Notes: generated from the sequence alone by a model not told the origin. A stretch of 64,000 nucleotides of DNA from Sporosarcina luteola (GCF_007991495.1 NZ_BJYL01000024.1:24689-88688), one strand, 5' to 3'; numbered from the stretch's first letter, positions 40,551 through 50,528 are shown. A program made the numbers and translations.

Positions 40551-40595
40551 AAAAGCTGTCTTCACTATCGGAGGAACCGATAAAAGACAGCTTTT
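40551..40595. terminator. Bidirectional terminator between ypvA and cheX-like gene
   Basis: AAAAGCTGTCTT pairs with AAAGACAGCTTTT; an inner ATCGG/CCGAT hairpin adds to the stem. Each strand gives a T run. The flanking genes converge. Confidence 0.85.
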
Positions 40596-40596
40596 C

Positions 40597-41064
40597 TTAA
40601 TTTTGATCATCAATTGTCAAAAGGATATGCAGCATTGCCCCGCTTTCAAAACGAACCGGGAGCTTAAATGCTTGTTTAAACCCATAAAACTTAGTCGTTC
40701 CGGTCATAACTGTCGGTGTTGAAATATCTAAGTTGAAATGTTCCTTTTCCAAAACGGTGCATAAGTTGCCTCCCACCATATTTCCAAGTTCACCTGTGAA
40801 TGATTCGACCATTTCACCTTCGATATTCATCCCGAACATCGATAGGCCGATAGCATCAATGACTTCCAGGGATGTGTCAATGATCAGCCTGCCTTTAAAG
40901 GCACCCACAATATTAATAAGGACACTAATTTCCTTTTGTTCATACGGTTCAGATGTAAGGGCTGGGGATAGCACATCAAATTTGAGCGGGATGATGTTTG
41001 TCAATGACGATATGGCACCGTTAAGCAATTTTTGTATGTTCATCGCGTTGGTATCGGTACTCAT
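40597..41064 (-). CDS. cheX: CheX-like phosphatase domain protein
   Basis: The 155-residue protein has the CheC/CheX/FliY fold pattern. FTGELGNMVGGNLCTVLEKE (about residues 89-108) contains the E-x2-N motif that dephosphorylates CheY-P. Only one motif copy is seen, as in CheX. No other chemotaxis gene is in the window. ATG follows AAGGGGGGTACC on the minus strand. Single-gene unit convergent with ypvA. Confidence 0.8.
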   Translation of the reverse strand: MSTDTNAMNIQKLLNGAISSLTNIIPLKFDVLSPALTSEPYEQKEISVLINIVGAFKGRLIIDTSLEVIDAIGLSMFGMNIEGEMVESFTGELGNMVGGNLCTVLEKEHFNLDISTPTVMTGTTKFYGFKQAFKLPVRFESGAMLHILLTIDDQN

Positions 41065-41214
41065 GAAGGTACCCCCCTTCCATTTATGTCTAGAGTGATG
41101 ATACCATGACTAAGGGCTCAAAGTATAGGTGAATTTCAATTTTTGTTTTGTATGTCGATAGTTTCTAAAAAAATGTTATGATTAGAAAGAGAAATCAGGG
41201 AAGGATCGAATACA

Positions 41215-44200
41215 ATGTCTCATAGCGATATTTTGGAACGAACGGCTCTTTATGGCCAAGTTTTTAAAGAACATCATGATGAAGAGCGGGTCAAAAAGGC
41301 AACTTCATTGGCGCGGAAATTGGTAGACGAAGAGTTTGTCATCGGTTTTGCAGGTCACTTTTCAGCAGGGAAATCTTCAATGATCAATGCATTGACAGGA
41401 GAGGACCTATTGCCATCCAGTCCGATCCCTACAAGCGCCAACATCGTCAAAGTACGAAAGACCGAAACCGAATTTGCAATCATTCACAGAACAGACGGCA
41501 CCTTGCTCAAATATGAAGGGCATGGTTTTCCAGAAGCGATCAAATCGTTCAGCAAGGACGACGCAGAAATCGAACTTGTTGAAATCGGTCATCCAGCATC
41601 CAATTTGCCTGAAGCCATTACGGTCATGGACACTCCAGGGGTGGATTCAACAGATGACGCCCATCGCTTATCGACGGAATCGGCACTTCATCTCGCCGAT
41701 CTTGTTTTTTACACGATGGACTATAACCATGTCCAGTCAGAGCTGAATTTTAAATTCACAAAGGAATTATTGCGTTATAATCCGAATGTGTATTTGATCA
41801 TCAACCAAATCGATAAGCATCGGGATAGTGAACTGCCGTTTGAAGACTTTAAACGGTCAGTTGAAGATTCTTTCCGTCTTTGGGGCGTCGAGCCGAAGGG
41901 CATCTTCTATACGTCGTTGCGCGCGAAAGAACTGCCACATAACGACTTTGAAAAGGTGAAATCCATCGTTGAAGGTTCCATGGTGAATTGGAAAGAGCAT
42001 TTCTTAGTAAATGCGGAGCAATCTCTTTTGAAATTAAAAGAAGAGCATCTTGCATTTCTTGAAAGTGAAAGGAATGAACGTCAATTAGCATACGCCGACC
42101 TTGTTTCCGATGAGGACTGGAACCAAGTTGAAGAGCTCACCGGAGAATTGAAGAGTTTGAAGAAGCGCGCATCGCTTCTGTCTGGCGACGAATTTTATGC
42201 GACATTTGAAAGGGAACGGAATGAGTTGCTGCGAAATGCATCCATCAGTCCTTTTGAAACAAGAGAGCTGTTAAAGGAATATTTAGAATCCAAATCTCCA
42301 CGATTCAAGGTCGGACTGCTTTTCGGAGCGAAGAAGACGGCTGAGGAAAGAGAAAAGAGAAAAGTAGCTTTAGCAAGTAATTTATCTAAACTCATACATA
42401 CGCAAATTGAAGTGCATATGAAGGCTTTAATGAAAAACGTACTGAAAGATGCAGCGATGATGACGGATGAAAGGTCCATAGAGATAGATGAAATGGATTT
42501 GACGGTTCCGTTTGACGAAATAGATACGCAACTGAATGCGACGGACGCCATGACGGGCGACACCGTATTAAATATGGCGGAGCAGATGAAAACAGCAATC
42601 CAGCTCGTTTTTCGTAGAAAGACGGATGAATGGAAAAATGAGATGTCCAAGGTTGCAACGGCAACGGGCAATGAACAAACAGAGTCTTTGCTACACTCAG
42701 TCCGCACGCTTGAACAGAAACTTGCTGCAATTGCACAAGTCGAGGTAATCAACAATCAATTATCAAGTTTGAATGATCGAATAGCGAACCCTTCTTCAGA
42801 CCTTTTAGCGAATAGCCGGTCATTGCTGAAGCAATGGGAAAAGAAATTGGACATTAAGGTAATTGATGTTGATCAGTTGGAAGCAGCGGCAAGTGAAACG
42901 ATTACTGAATTAATCGAAGACCCTACATCGGTCGAAGAAATTCAGTCTGAGAGTGCTGATGCAAATAGCGTCATAAAGCAAGCCTTACACATTGCGGAGT
43001 CCGTTATGGATGTCCCGGGCTTCTTGGAAACAGCCAATTATTTACGGAATAAAGCAGACCGCCTTGCACAGCAGGAATTCACGGTTGCGTTATTTGGAGC
43101 TTTCAGTGCCGGCAAATCTTCATTTTCAAATGCGTTGATCGGGGATCGTGTATTGCCCGTTTCTCCGAATCCGACGACAGCTGCCATTAACAGGATCCGG
43201 CCACTTTCTGACGGAAAAGCGGATCGAACCGCAGATGTTCATTTAAAATCGGAAAAGCAGATGACGCTAGATGTTGCGTTTTCATTCGAAAAGCTTGGAG
43301 TACCGATATTAACATTAGAAGATGCATTCCAAAAGTCCGGAGAAGTGCTTCTCAAGGAATTGGAAGATGAAAGTTTGCATATCCATAAAACATTCATCCG
43401 GGCATTTGAAAAGGGCTATCCTGTCTATAAGGAAAAGCTTGGGACGACGATGAATGTTAATGAAGGGGAGTTCACCCGCTTTGTTGCAGAAGAAGATCGA
43501 AGCTGTTTCGTCGATTCCATTGATTTGTTCATCGATTGTCCATTAACGAAACAGGGCATCACGCTTGTCGATACGCCAGGGGCAGATTCAATTAATGCGC
43601 GGCATACTGATGTCGCTTTCGATTATATAAGAAATGCCGATGCGATTCTTTTTATCACTTATTACAACCATGCATTCGCAAGGGCGGATCGGGAATTTCT
43701 TATTCAACTTGGCCGAGTGAAAGATGCCTTTGAATTGGATAAGATGTTCTTTATCGTCAACGCCATCGATTTGGCTGCAAATGAAGAAGAGGCCGAAGCG
43801 GTCAAATCATTCGTCGCACAAGAGTTAATGACTTTTGGAATACGACACCCACGCGTGTATGGTATTTCAAGTCTGCAAGCTTTGGAAGCGAAACTTGCTG
43901 ATCGGCAAGACGCTACGATGCATGCTTTTGAAAACCATTTCGAACGTTTCTTAAAAGACGATTTGAAAGGCCTGGCCGTGCAAGCTTTAGAGGAAGAGGT
44001 AGTCAAAACTGTCAGCCGGCTTGAAACATTGATTGAACGGACAGAATTGAACCAATCCCGTAAAGCGGAGCGGATGCTTGAGCTTGACCGTTTTGAGCAG
44101 GACATCCGTGCTCATTACGCACATGGCTTTGGAGAAGTGATCCGTAAGGCTTCTATCAATGAGTTGAATGAGTTGGTCTATTATATTTTACAACGTGTAT

Positions 44201-44799
44201 TTTTGCGTTTTGGAGACTTTTTCAAGGAAGGCTATAGTCCATCGACATTCGCCAATTATCCTGCGGAAAAAGCATTGTCAATGGCGTTGGCTGAGACGGT
44301 GCAAATGGTCGGTTTTGACTTGATGCAAGAATTGAAAGTAACCAATTTGCGTATGCTCAACTTCATGAATAAGCAGTTGAAAGAACGCCAGCGTACCGAA
44401 ATGCGCTTCCTATCGGAAAAGGATAATTCTATTTCAACTTCTCCTTACGAGGCGGAAGACGCTGAAATGCTTTCATTTACGGTACCTTTTGAAAACCCAA
44501 CGGTCTATAAAGAGGTGAATCGTTCATTCAAAAACCAAAAATCGTTTTTCGAAAGAGGAGAACGCCTCGTTCTTAAAGAACAATTGGAAGAGCGATTAAA
44601 AGACGATGCTTCAATCTATTTAGGTAAAGAAAAAGAGCGGATTGAAACTTGGGCAGATCAGTGGATTGAAGCCGAAGCGGAAGGTCTTCGCCTCCATTTA
44701 CTGACACAAAGTATTCAGCAGATTGAATCTGAACGATCACTTTTACAGGATACAGAGCAGTTGGATGAATGGCGTAAAGCCTTTGAAAAAATTCGATAA
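41215..44799 (+). CDS. dynA: Dynamin-like protein DynA
   Basis: The 1194-residue protein is an internal fusion of two dynamin-like GTPases. The first G1 is GHFSAGKSS at 47-55 with DTPGVDS as G3 and NQIDKH as G4; the second G1 is GAFSAGKSS near 627-635, G3 DTPGADS, G4 NAIDLA. Helical stalk regions follow each head. The length almost equals B. subtilis DynA, which tethers and fuses membranes and protects against phage and antibiotics. An extended -10 (TGT-TATGAT, 41174-41182) precedes it. ATG follows AGGGAAGGATCG. Confidence 0.96.
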   Translation: MSHSDILERTALYGQVFKEHHDEERVKKATSLARKLVDEEFVIGFAGHFSAGKSSMINALTGEDLLPSSPIPTSANIVKVRKTETEFAIIHRTDGTLLKYEGHGFPEAIKSFSKDDAEIELVEIGHPASNLPEAITVMDTPGVDSTDDAHRLSTESALHLADLVFYTMDYNHVQSELNFKFTKELLRYNPNVYLIINQIDKHRDSELPFEDFKRSVEDSFRLWGVEPKGIFYTSLRAKELPHNDFEKVKSIVEGSMVNWKEHFLVNAEQSLLKLKEEHLAFLESERNERQLAYADLVSDEDWNQVEELTGELKSLKKRASLLSGDEFYATFERERNELLRNASISPFETRELLKEYLESKSPRFKVGLLFGAKKTAEEREKRKVALASNLSKLIHTQIEVHMKALMKNVLKDAAMMTDERSIEIDEMDLTVPFDEIDTQLNATDAMTGDTVLNMAEQMKTAIQLVFRRKTDEWKNEMSKVATATGNEQTESLLHSVRTLEQKLAAIAQVEVINNQLSSLNDRIANPSSDLLANSRSLLKQWEKKLDIKVIDVDQLEAAASETITELIEDPTSVEEIQSESADANSVIKQALHIAESVMDVPGFLETANYLRNKADRLAQQEFTVALFGAFSAGKSSFSNALIGDRVLPVSPNPTTAAINRIRPLSDGKADRTADVHLKSEKQMTLDVAFSFEKLGVPILTLEDAFQKSGEVLLKELEDESLHIHKTFIRAFEKGYPVYKEKLGTTMNVNEGEFTRFVAEEDRSCFVDSIDLFIDCPLTKQGITLVDTPGADSINARHTDVAFDYIRNADAILFITYYNHAFARADREFLIQLGRVKDAFELDKMFFIVNAIDLAANEEEAEAVKSFVAQELMTFGIRHPRVYGISSLQALEAKLADRQDATMHAFENHFERFLKDDLKGLAVQALEEEVVKTVSRLETLIERTELNQSRKAERMLELDRFEQDIRAHYAHGFGEVIRKASINELNELVYYILQRVFLRFGDFFKEGYSPSTFANYPAEKALSMALAETVQMVGFDLMQELKVTNLRMLNFMNKQLKERQRTEMRFLSEKDNSISTSPYEAEDAEMLSFTVPFENPTVYKEVNRSFKNQKSFFERGERLVLKEQLEERLKDDASIYLGKEKERIETWADQWIEAEAEGLRLHLLTQSIQQIESERSLLQDTEQLDEWRKAFEKIR

Positions 44800-44815
44800 A
44801 GGGGTTGCATAGGGA

Positions 44816-45637
44816 ATGGGAACAGTTTTCAAATCGATTAAAGAAGTAGACGTCCAGCAGGTTAAATGGATTGATGCACGATTTTCATTACAGGATAAAA
44901 ACGCGGGGAAAAAGAAATACAAAGAAGGGCATATTAAAGGGGCGGTGTATTGGGATCTTGAAGATGATCTTTCCGATATGAATCAAAAATCGGGCAGACA
45001 TCCTTTGCCTGACCATCATGCTTTAACGTCGTTATTTAGGAATAGCGGGCTGCATCTCGATGACGAAATTATCGTCTATGATGATGGGGGAAGCCCTTTC
45101 GCGGCAAGAGCGTGGTGGATACTTCAATATGCTGGGTTTAAAAATTCATTTATAGCACTGGAAGGGTATGAGGAACTGCTCGCTTCAGACACAGCTATGT
45201 CTAAAGAGATCGCGGCTCATGAAAAGACCGATGTCGTTCCTATGTGGGATGAACAAATTTTCGCCTCACGCCAGTTTGTTGAAAATACAGTTGCCGGGGA
45301 AACTGGCAACGTATTGCTCGACGCACGATCTGCGGAACGGTACCGCGGAGAAATCGAACCGATTGATCCCGTTGCGGGCCATATCCCTGGAGCGCTGAAT
45401 TTTGATTGGGAACAGTTGAAAAAGGATGGCACGTTCGACATCAGTGGGAGCGTGCGGGATCAGCTGTCCACAGTTGTAAGCCCTCAAGAAGAAGTGACCG
45501 TTTATTGTGGCAGCGGCGTGACGGCCGCTCCAATGTACGCCATGTTGAAGGAATCCGGCTATAAACAGGTCAGATTGTATGTTGGAAGTTATAGCGACTG
45601 GATTTCGAGAGAAGAGATTGAAGTCGAAAAAAGTTGA
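44816..45637 (+). CDS. Two-domain rhodanese sulfurtransferase
   Basis: The 273-residue protein has two rhodanese domains. The N-terminal domain lacks the active Cys (DDEIIVYDDGGSPFAARAWW); the C-terminal one has VYCGSGVTAAPM near 230, with the active Cys. The CGSGVTA loop fits thiosulfate or 3-mercaptopyruvate sulfurtransferases. It lies 16 bases after dynA and before a phosphoesterase gene, so these three may be one unit. Confidence 0.9.
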   Translation: MGTVFKSIKEVDVQQVKWIDARFSLQDKNAGKKKYKEGHIKGAVYWDLEDDLSDMNQKSGRHPLPDHHALTSLFRNSGLHLDDEIIVYDDGGSPFAARAWWILQYAGFKNSFIALEGYEELLASDTAMSKEIAAHEKTDVVPMWDEQIFASRQFVENTVAGETGNVLLDARSAERYRGEIEPIDPVAGHIPGALNFDWEQLKKDGTFDISGSVRDQLSTVVSPQEEVTVYCGSGVTAAPMYAMLKESGYKQVRLYVGSYSDWISREEIEVEKS

Positions 45638-45654
45638 AATGAAGGCGGAGTACT

Positions 45655-46257
45655 ATGAAAATGCAATACGCGATTATCGGGGACATTCATTCCTCAAAAG
45701 AAGATTTAGAAAAAGTTCTTTCTCATATAAAAGAACAAGCGCCTGATGCAACTTTGATCGGCACGGGGGATTTGTTCGAATGTACAATTAGCAAACGCAA
45801 TGTAGCAAGTAATAGATATACAAACCTTACCGAAGTGATGCTTTTACCTGAAGGATTTGTAGAAATGCTCACGTTCCCTTCAGTGATCGGCAATCAGGAA
45901 GAACGGATTTTACTCATTACGGAAACGGATGATCCATTGCTTGGCATCCTTTCCGCAATGCCTGAAAGAATTGAAGTGGGGGCAGGGGAAGTGGTCCATG
46001 GCCATCAATGGAAATGGGGCGGGGCACCTTGGTCATTAATTGAGGCCGAAGTGACGAAAAGTCTGACGTTCTACGGGCATAGCCACAGATCTGGTTTGCT
46101 GCGCGACGGGCATGAAGAGAAAGCAGTTCTGTTTGGGCATCCGTATGAAGTGAAGGACGTACAGACACTTGTTAATGTCGGGGCTGTGATTGAAGATAAG
46201 GAATGGGTGCTCTATGACAGCTTCAAAGACACCGTGACATTCATGAAGGCTGATTAG
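45655..46257 (+). CDS. Calcineurin-like metallophosphoesterase
   Basis: The 200-residue protein has the metal-binding motifs in order: GDIHSS (9-14), GTGDLFE, SVIGNQEE, VVHGHQW and YGHSHRSG. The family hydrolyses phosphomono- or diesters such as 2',3'-cNMP or Ap4A; the substrate here is not indicated. ATG follows AAGGCGGAG. Confidence 0.85.
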   Translation: MKMQYAIIGDIHSSKEDLEKVLSHIKEQAPDATLIGTGDLFECTISKRNVASNRYTNLTEVMLLPEGFVEMLTFPSVIGNQEERILLITETDDPLLGILSAMPERIEVGAGEVVHGHQWKWGGAPWSLIEAEVTKSLTFYGHSHRSGLLRDGHEEKAVLFGHPYEVKDVQTLVNVGAVIEDKEWVLYDSFKDTVTFMKAD

Positions 46258-46268
46258 AAAACTTGGCG

Positions 46269-46306
46269 TTTGCCGACAATTGACAGGGTCGGCAAATGCT
46301 TTTTAT
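46269..46306 (+). terminator. Intrinsic terminator after phosphoesterase gene
   Basis: TTTGCCGAC pairs exactly with GTCGGCAAA, followed by TGCTTTTTAT. It partly borders the convergent RNase HI-like gene. Confidence 0.85.
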
Positions 46307-46707
46307 GTTATTTCACGATCGTCCTGTTTATGGATAGCTTCTCGCGCGAGAGCATCTGCCGCTCTATTTTCACTGTCGGGAATCCATTTGATGAAGAAAA
46401 ATTCAAACATCTCTGCAATGGACAAAATCTTACTCAAATACTCCTTATGCAATTCATTTTTCACAAACTCATTTTCTACAGCCGATACGACGGCTTTGGA
46501 GTCGGAGCGGGCTGAAACAATTCCAGTCGTCAGTTTTGCGGCCTCTTCCATGCCGCGAAGAAGCGCTATGAATTCCGCTGTATGATTGTTTGTCGGTTCA
46601 ATCGGCTCCGAAAGTCTAATTTGCTGACCTTCTCCTTTGATGAAAATCCCGATTCCGCTTTTGCCCGGATTGCCGGCGCTTGCACCGTCCACATATAATT
46701 CGATCAT
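46303..46707 (-). CDS. RNase HI-like protein (YpeP-like)
   Basis: The 134-residue product starts at ATG preceded by AAGGAGAG on the minus strand; the longer frame has no site. IELYVDGASAGNPG, TAEFIALLRG, SDSKAVV and ENRAADALAR supply the Asp-Glu-Asp-Asp metal site of RNase HI. It may degrade RNA in hybrids. Divergent from the small zinc-finger gene, as ypeP and ypeQ are in B. subtilis. Confidence 0.85.
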   Translation of the reverse strand: MIELYVDGASAGNPGKSGIGIFIKGEGQQIRLSEPIEPTNNHTAEFIALLRGMEEAAKLTTGIVSARSDSKAVVSAVENEFVKNELHKEYLSKILSIAEMFEFFFIKWIPDSENRAADALAREAIHKQDDREIT

Positions 46708-46786
46708 CTTACATCTCTCCTTGACATAGTTGCAACTGATTGAAATGCGTACTAAAATGAATGAATGAACCGCTTGGGAGGCAACT

Positions 46787-46975
46787 ATGGATAAATTAAC
46801 AGTCATGAATGAAATCAATGAAGTGCTTGATACGTATTGTGAAGGATGTTTTGTGAAAAGGCAACTTGTTTCGGATATCGGAAAAACAGGCGCGCATCAC
46901 TTCTGTATCCGTACGTGTACAATCGGGGAGCAATTGCGGTTTTTAGGAAGTGAAATGAATAAATTGACAAAATAA
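46787..46975 (+). CDS. Small zinc-finger protein (YpeQ-like)
   Basis: The 62-residue protein has CEGCFVKRQL near 18 and HHFCIRTCTIGEQL near 37, giving a likely four-ligand zinc site. It matches YpeQ-type Bacillales proteins. ATG follows GGGAGG. Function unknown. Confidence 0.8.
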   Translation: MDKLTVMNEINEVLDTYCEGCFVKRQLVSDIGKTGAHHFCIRTCTIGEQLRFLGSEMNKLTK

Positions 46976-46976
46976 T

Positions 46977-47020
46977 ATCCCGCCAGAAAAAACTCGGCGG
47001 GATTGTTCATTATTTTTTCC
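46977..47020. terminator. Terminator between ypeQ-like and cspD
   Basis: ATCCCGCC pairs with GGCGGGAT; TGTTCATTATTTTTT follows on the + strand. The genes converge. Confidence 0.75.
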
Positions 47021-47021
47021 A

Positions 47022-47225
47022 TTACTTAATCGTCAAGACATTTGCCGCTTGGGGTCCACGGTTACCTTCTATGATTTCAAAGGATACGGTCTGGCCTTCA
47101 TCCAAAGTCTTGAATCCATCTGACATTATACCAGTGTAGTGGACGAACACATCTTCACCGTTATCCGTTTCAATGAACCCATACCCTTTTTCATTGCTGA
47201 ACCATTTTACTTTACCTTGGTACAT
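47022..47225 (-). CDS. cspD: Cold-shock protein CspD-like
   Basis: The 67-residue protein is a single cold-shock OB domain: [16 protein letters not shown] and DVFVHYTGI hold the RNP1 and RNP2 nucleic-acid binding motifs. It acts as an RNA chaperone. The ATG follows GGGAGGAATA in a ~50-base leader. Confidence 0.95.
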   Translation of the reverse strand: MYQGKVKWFSNEKGYGFIETDNGEDVFVHYTGIMSDGFKTLDEGQTVSFEIIEGNRGPQAANVLTIK

Positions 47226-47281
47226 GCTTATTCCTCCCTCGGCAATTCAATGTCTTCCCCATTATTAACATGGTTGTTTTT

Positions 47282-47310
47282 ACTATACATGAATCGACAT
47301 TATACGTCAA
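47282..47310 (-). promoter_or_regulatory. Sigma-A promoter of cspD
   Basis: On the minus strand TTGACG and TATAGT are separated by 17 bases, about 50 bases upstream of the start codon. Confidence 0.75.
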
Positions 47311-47360
47311 CGATGTGCCTAAATTTTCAGTCGAGTTGTAAGCGAGTTATCTGTAACTAT

Positions 47361-47494
47361 GTTGATTTCCGCTCCAGGCGGACGCTTTCCGCGGGCATGG
47401 CTTGAGCCTCCTCGGTCGCGAAAAACGCGCGCCCTGCGGGGTCTCAAGGCTCATGCTATTCCCGCAGGAGTCGCCGCCTTGCGCTGCAATCAAC
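47361..47494 (-). repeat. Interspersed ~125-bp element, copy 2 (- orientation)
   Basis: Reading the minus strand gives TTGATTGCAGCGCAAGGCGG, then GCGACTCCTGCGGGAATAGC, a variable middle, and GCGGAAAGCGTCCGCCTGGA with GCGGAAATCAACA. This is the same element as at 37258, with a different middle (CGCGCGTTTTTCGCGACC). The outer ends match best. It sits 30 bases before the HD-domain gene. Confidence 0.8.
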
Positions 47495-47526
47495 AGAACT
47501 TCTAATTACTAGAAAGTGGTGTTTAT

Positions 47527-48162
47527 ATGGATTCAATAATTGAAAAATGTACGGAACAAGTGATTGAAATATATGAGCAGTTTGATGCGAGTCATGACTT
47601 TGATCATATTTTACGTGTGATGAAAAACGCAGAGGAAATTGCAAAGACATTACAGGAGGCGGATCTGTCCGTTGTAAGACTGGCCGCTCTTTTACACGAC
47701 GTGGATGATCCGAAATATCAAACGGTAAGCCGTGTATCTGCCAAGGAGTTGCTGCAATCATCAGGGGCTGACGAGGAAACGGCAGTGCGTGTTTTGGAAA
47801 CGATTAAAAGTGTTTCATTCAATGGTGGAAACGAGGAAGAGATCGTTTCAATTGAAGGGGCTATTGTAAGGGATGCCGATCGACTTGACGCTATTGGGGC
47901 AATCGGGATTGCAAGGACTTTCGCTTTCGGAGGCGCAAGGGGAAGGAAATTGTATGACGCGAAAGAAAAAGCAAGGACGCATATGTCTGAAGCTGAATAT
48001 CGTTCCAAAAATACTTCTTCTGTTACACATTTCTATGAGAAGTTACTTTTATTAAAAGAACTGATGGTGACAGAGGAAGGGAAAAGGTTGGCTGAGGAAC
48101 GTCATGCCTTCATGCTTGCTTTCCTTGATCAGTTGAAGAGGGAAGTTGGTCTGGAAGGGTGA
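47527..48162 (+). CDS. HD-domain phosphohydrolase (YpgQ/YedJ-like)
   Basis: The 211-residue protein has SHDFDHILRVMKNAEEIA (~25), ALLHDVDDPKYQ (~57) and IVRDADRLDAIGAIGIARTFAFGG (~115), the metal-binding His-Asp set of the YpgQ/YedJ group. Characterised YpgQ is an Mn-dependent pyrophosphohydrolase for (d)NTPs. The ATG lies 8 bases after AGAAAGTGG. Confidence 0.88.
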   Translation: MDSIIEKCTEQVIEIYEQFDASHDFDHILRVMKNAEEIAKTLQEADLSVVRLAALLHDVDDPKYQTVSRVSAKELLQSSGADEETAVRVLETIKSVSFNGGNEEEIVSIEGAIVRDADRLDAIGAIGIARTFAFGGARGRKLYDAKEKARTHMSEAEYRSKNTSSVTHFYEKLLLLKELMVTEEGKRLAEERHAFMLAFLDQLKREVGLEG

Positions 48163-48196
48163 ATTTTAGATTGCCGAGCCAATTAATTGTGGGACG

Positions 48197-48283
48197 GCTC
48201 ATTTATTTTGAGATACGCTCGTTTCTTCCCGGAATCGCTCGTTTATTTCGACATGCGCTCGTTTCTTCCGGAAGCTGTTTGCA
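48197..48283 (+). repeat. 20-bp tandem repeats, GCTCRTTT family (array A)
   Basis: GCTC words begin at 48197, 48217, 48237 and 48257, exactly 20 bases apart, each followed by RTTTMTT and a variable second half (for example GCTCGTTTATTTCGACATGC). It lies between the HD gene and a small zinc-finger gene. The same family forms array B at 51433. Confidence 0.8.
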
Positions 48284-48367
48284 AATTCCCGTGCTCCATT
48301 TTAATATTGAGCATTATTTCCAATAAAAGAATTAGCATAAAAAAGACCATAAGAAAGGAAGCCATCA

Positions 48368-48619
48368 ATGATACCAATTTCAATAGAAGCGTATGTGAAG
48401 AAGCATTGCGAGGGTAATCCTGGAGAAAATCCGCAAAAGTTAAAGGAAAATCTGAAACAAGCAGTGAAAGATAAGAAAAATGGAGCGACCTGCAGCAACT
48501 GCGGTCAGGAAATCTGGGCGATTGGCAGTGCGGTCGCCTATCAGGGATGTTTTTCATGTCTAACAGGGGAAGTGGATTCCTCTGAAGACTACGAGATCAA
48601 GGAAGTTTGTTGGTCCTAG
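48368..48619 (+). CDS. Small CxxC protein, unknown
   Basis: The 83-residue product starts at ATG after AAAGGAAG. It has TCSNCGQEIWAIGS and GCFSCLTGE, giving four Cys in two pairs, a likely zinc ribbon. YVKKHCEGNPGENPQKL precedes it. Family not recognised. Confidence 0.7.
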   Translation: MIPISIEAYVKKHCEGNPGENPQKLKENLKQAVKDKKNGATCSNCGQEIWAIGSAVAYQGCFSCLTGEVDSSEDYEIKEVCWS

Positions 48620-48661
48620 AAAACTTGTAGTTCCATATAGGTAGAATCAAGCGGGCATCCT

Positions 48662-49210
48662 TCATTCGCCGAGGATACCCGCTTGTTTTAACGCTATTTC
48701 TGCATTTTTAATTTGCTGTTCGGTTTCAGCGATGACCGTGTGAAGGTGAATGCCTTCTTCTGCCAGCTTGGACAAGTAAACCGCATTGGCTTCTTGGATT
48801 CGCCGCATGAATTCTTTCACTTCTTGCCGGTTTGACACCATGATAGATGCGCTCAAGTCTCCATATACGGGATGCTCGATTTTCACGTCTTTTACCGTTA
48901 ATCCGTGATCGACGAGTATATTTAACTCTTCTTCAGTCTGTTCCGGCGCGTGGTGGCAGACGAGTGTCCTTTCGATTTTCCCAGGTCCCTCCTGCGCATG
49001 CATATACATATATCCTTGGCTCGTTGCTATGATTGGTTCGTTTTTGGCTTTCAATAAAGTGATATCCCCAACGATTACTTGACGGCTGACGTTTGTCAGG
49101 TCTCCAAGTTCTTTGCCGGTCATCGGCTTTTCTGCTTTTTGCAACGTCTCCAAAATTAGTTGCCGGCGTTCTTCTCCCGGCATTTTTTCAATTCCGCTCA
49201 CAATCATCCC
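48662..49210 (-). CDS. niaR: Transcription repressor NiaR
   Basis: The 182-residue product starts at ATG after GGAGG on the minus strand. An HTH_11 domain (LETLQKAEKPMTGKELGDLTNVSRQVIVGDI) is followed by the 3H domain, with His residues in CHHAPEQ, EHPVYGD and HLHTVIA. NiaR binds nicotinic acid and represses NAD synthesis genes. No nad gene lies in the window, so its targets are elsewhere. Confidence 0.9.
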   Translation of the reverse strand, partial: GMIVSGIEKMPGEERRQLILETLQKAEKPMTGKELGDLTNVSRQVIVGDITLLKAKNEPIIATSQGYMYMHAQEGPGKIERTLVCHHAPEQTEEELNILVDHGLTVKDVKIEHPVYGDLSASIMVSNRQEVKEFMRRIQEANAVYLSKLAEEGIHLHTVIAETEQQIKNAEIALKQAGILGE

Positions 49211-49302
49211 TCCATCCTCCAGTTTACCATAACTGACCCTATCGTTTCGTGTATAATGAAGGAATACATATTGTGCTGAGGAATTTTGAGAGGAGACATC
49301 AT

Positions 49303-50415
49303 ATGCAAATTCAAGAAGTGACAGTTCGTAAGTTGAAAATGAGAATGAAAGAGCCTTTTTCGACGAGCTTCGGGACAATGCAGGATAAACATTTTCTCCT
49401 ATTGGAAGTCTATGATGAAACGGGCAATCGCGGTTGGGGGGAGTCGGTAGCATTCGACACCCCCTGGTATACGGAAGAAACTGTAGAAACGAATTTACAT
49501 ATGATCCGGGATTTTCTTATTCCTTTATTAGTAGGAAAGGAAATATCCCATCCCGACCAAGTTAGCGACTTATTCGCGCCGATACGCAAAAATAAGATGG
49601 CGAAAGCCGCTCTTGAAGGAGCCGTCTGGGATCTTTACGCGAAACGGAAAGGAATTCCTTTAGCTGAAGCGTTAGGCGGAGAGCGTAAGCGGATTGAAGT
49701 TGGCATCAGCATAGGCATCCAGGAGAATCTTGATGATTTGATTGATAAGATTCAAGGTTATTTGGACGAGGGCTATAAAAGGATTAAAGTGAAAATAAAA
49801 CCTGGTGCTGATATAGATGTGATTCGGGGGTTACGAACCGCTTTTCCGGAAGTACCCCTTATGGCAGATGCGAATTCAGCTTATTCACTCGATGATATCG
49901 GCTTGTTGAAGCAACTCGATGAGTTCAATCTTCTCATGATTGAGCAGCCGCTAGCTCATGATGATATTATCGATCATGCTATTTTACAAAGGGCGTTGAA
50001 AACACCTATTTGCTTGGACGAAAGCATCCTGTCTTTGGAAGACGCTCGTAAAGCGGTTGAAATGGGAAGCACCAAAGTTATCAATATTAAAATTGGCAGA
50101 GTTGGCGGGTTGTCCGAAGCGAAGCGAATCCATGATTATTGTATGGGAAAGGGAATCCCCGTCTGGTGCGGAGGCATGCTTGAGGCGGGAATCGGGCGGG
50201 CCCACAACATTGCCTTGACGACACTTCCGAACTTTATCCTCCCTGGAGACACTGCAGGTTCTTCCCGGTATTGGGAAAAGGATATCATTGAGCCGGAAGT
50301 GATTGTGGAAGATGGGTATATTCATGTCCCGGATGCGCCTGGAATCGGTTTTGAGCCTGATATTAATACGATCGATGAATTCACAACAGCGACTTGGAAA
50401 TTCAAGGCCGAGTGA
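49303..50415 (+). CDS. menC: o-Succinylbenzoate synthase / N-acylamino acid racemase
   Basis: The 370-residue enolase-superfamily protein has the KxK pair in [11 protein letters not shown] (~162), metal ligands in [14 protein letters not shown] and LDESI, and the second Lys in [10 protein letters not shown]. This is the MenC/NAAAR type, which dehydrates SHCHC in menaquinone synthesis, often also racemising N-acylamino acids. It lies apart from other men genes here. ATG 49303 follows GAGAGGAG; TATAAT at 49252 is its probable -10. Confidence 0.9.
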   Translation: MQIQEVTVRKLKMRMKEPFSTSFGTMQDKHFLLLEVYDETGNRGWGESVAFDTPWYTEETVETNLHMIRDFLIPLLVGKEISHPDQVSDLFAPIRKNKMAKAALEGAVWDLYAKRKGIPLAEALGGERKRIEVGISIGIQENLDDLIDKIQGYLDEGYKRIKVKIKPGADIDVIRGLRTAFPEVPLMADANSAYSLDDIGLLKQLDEFNLLMIEQPLAHDDIIDHAILQRALKTPICLDESILSLEDARKAVEMGSTKVINIKIGRVGGLSEAKRIHDYCMGKGIPVWCGGMLEAGIGRAHNIALTTLPNFILPGDTAGSSRYWEKDIIEPEVIVEDGYIHVPDAPGIGFEPDINTIDEFTTATWKFKAE

Positions 50416-50528
50416 TCTGTTTTGGCTTTTAGATGCAACTTCTCCGATAGATTTTCCGTCTAATGGATTGATGAAGTGCGTTTTTTCCAGTAAAATGAAC
50501 ATAGGTTTTTGTAGAGAGGAAGTTTTAT

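Noticed and set aside
42195..42755. 186-codon minus-strand frame inside dynA
   Set aside because: Shadow of the dynamin gene; Ser/Cys-rich product with no family resemblance.
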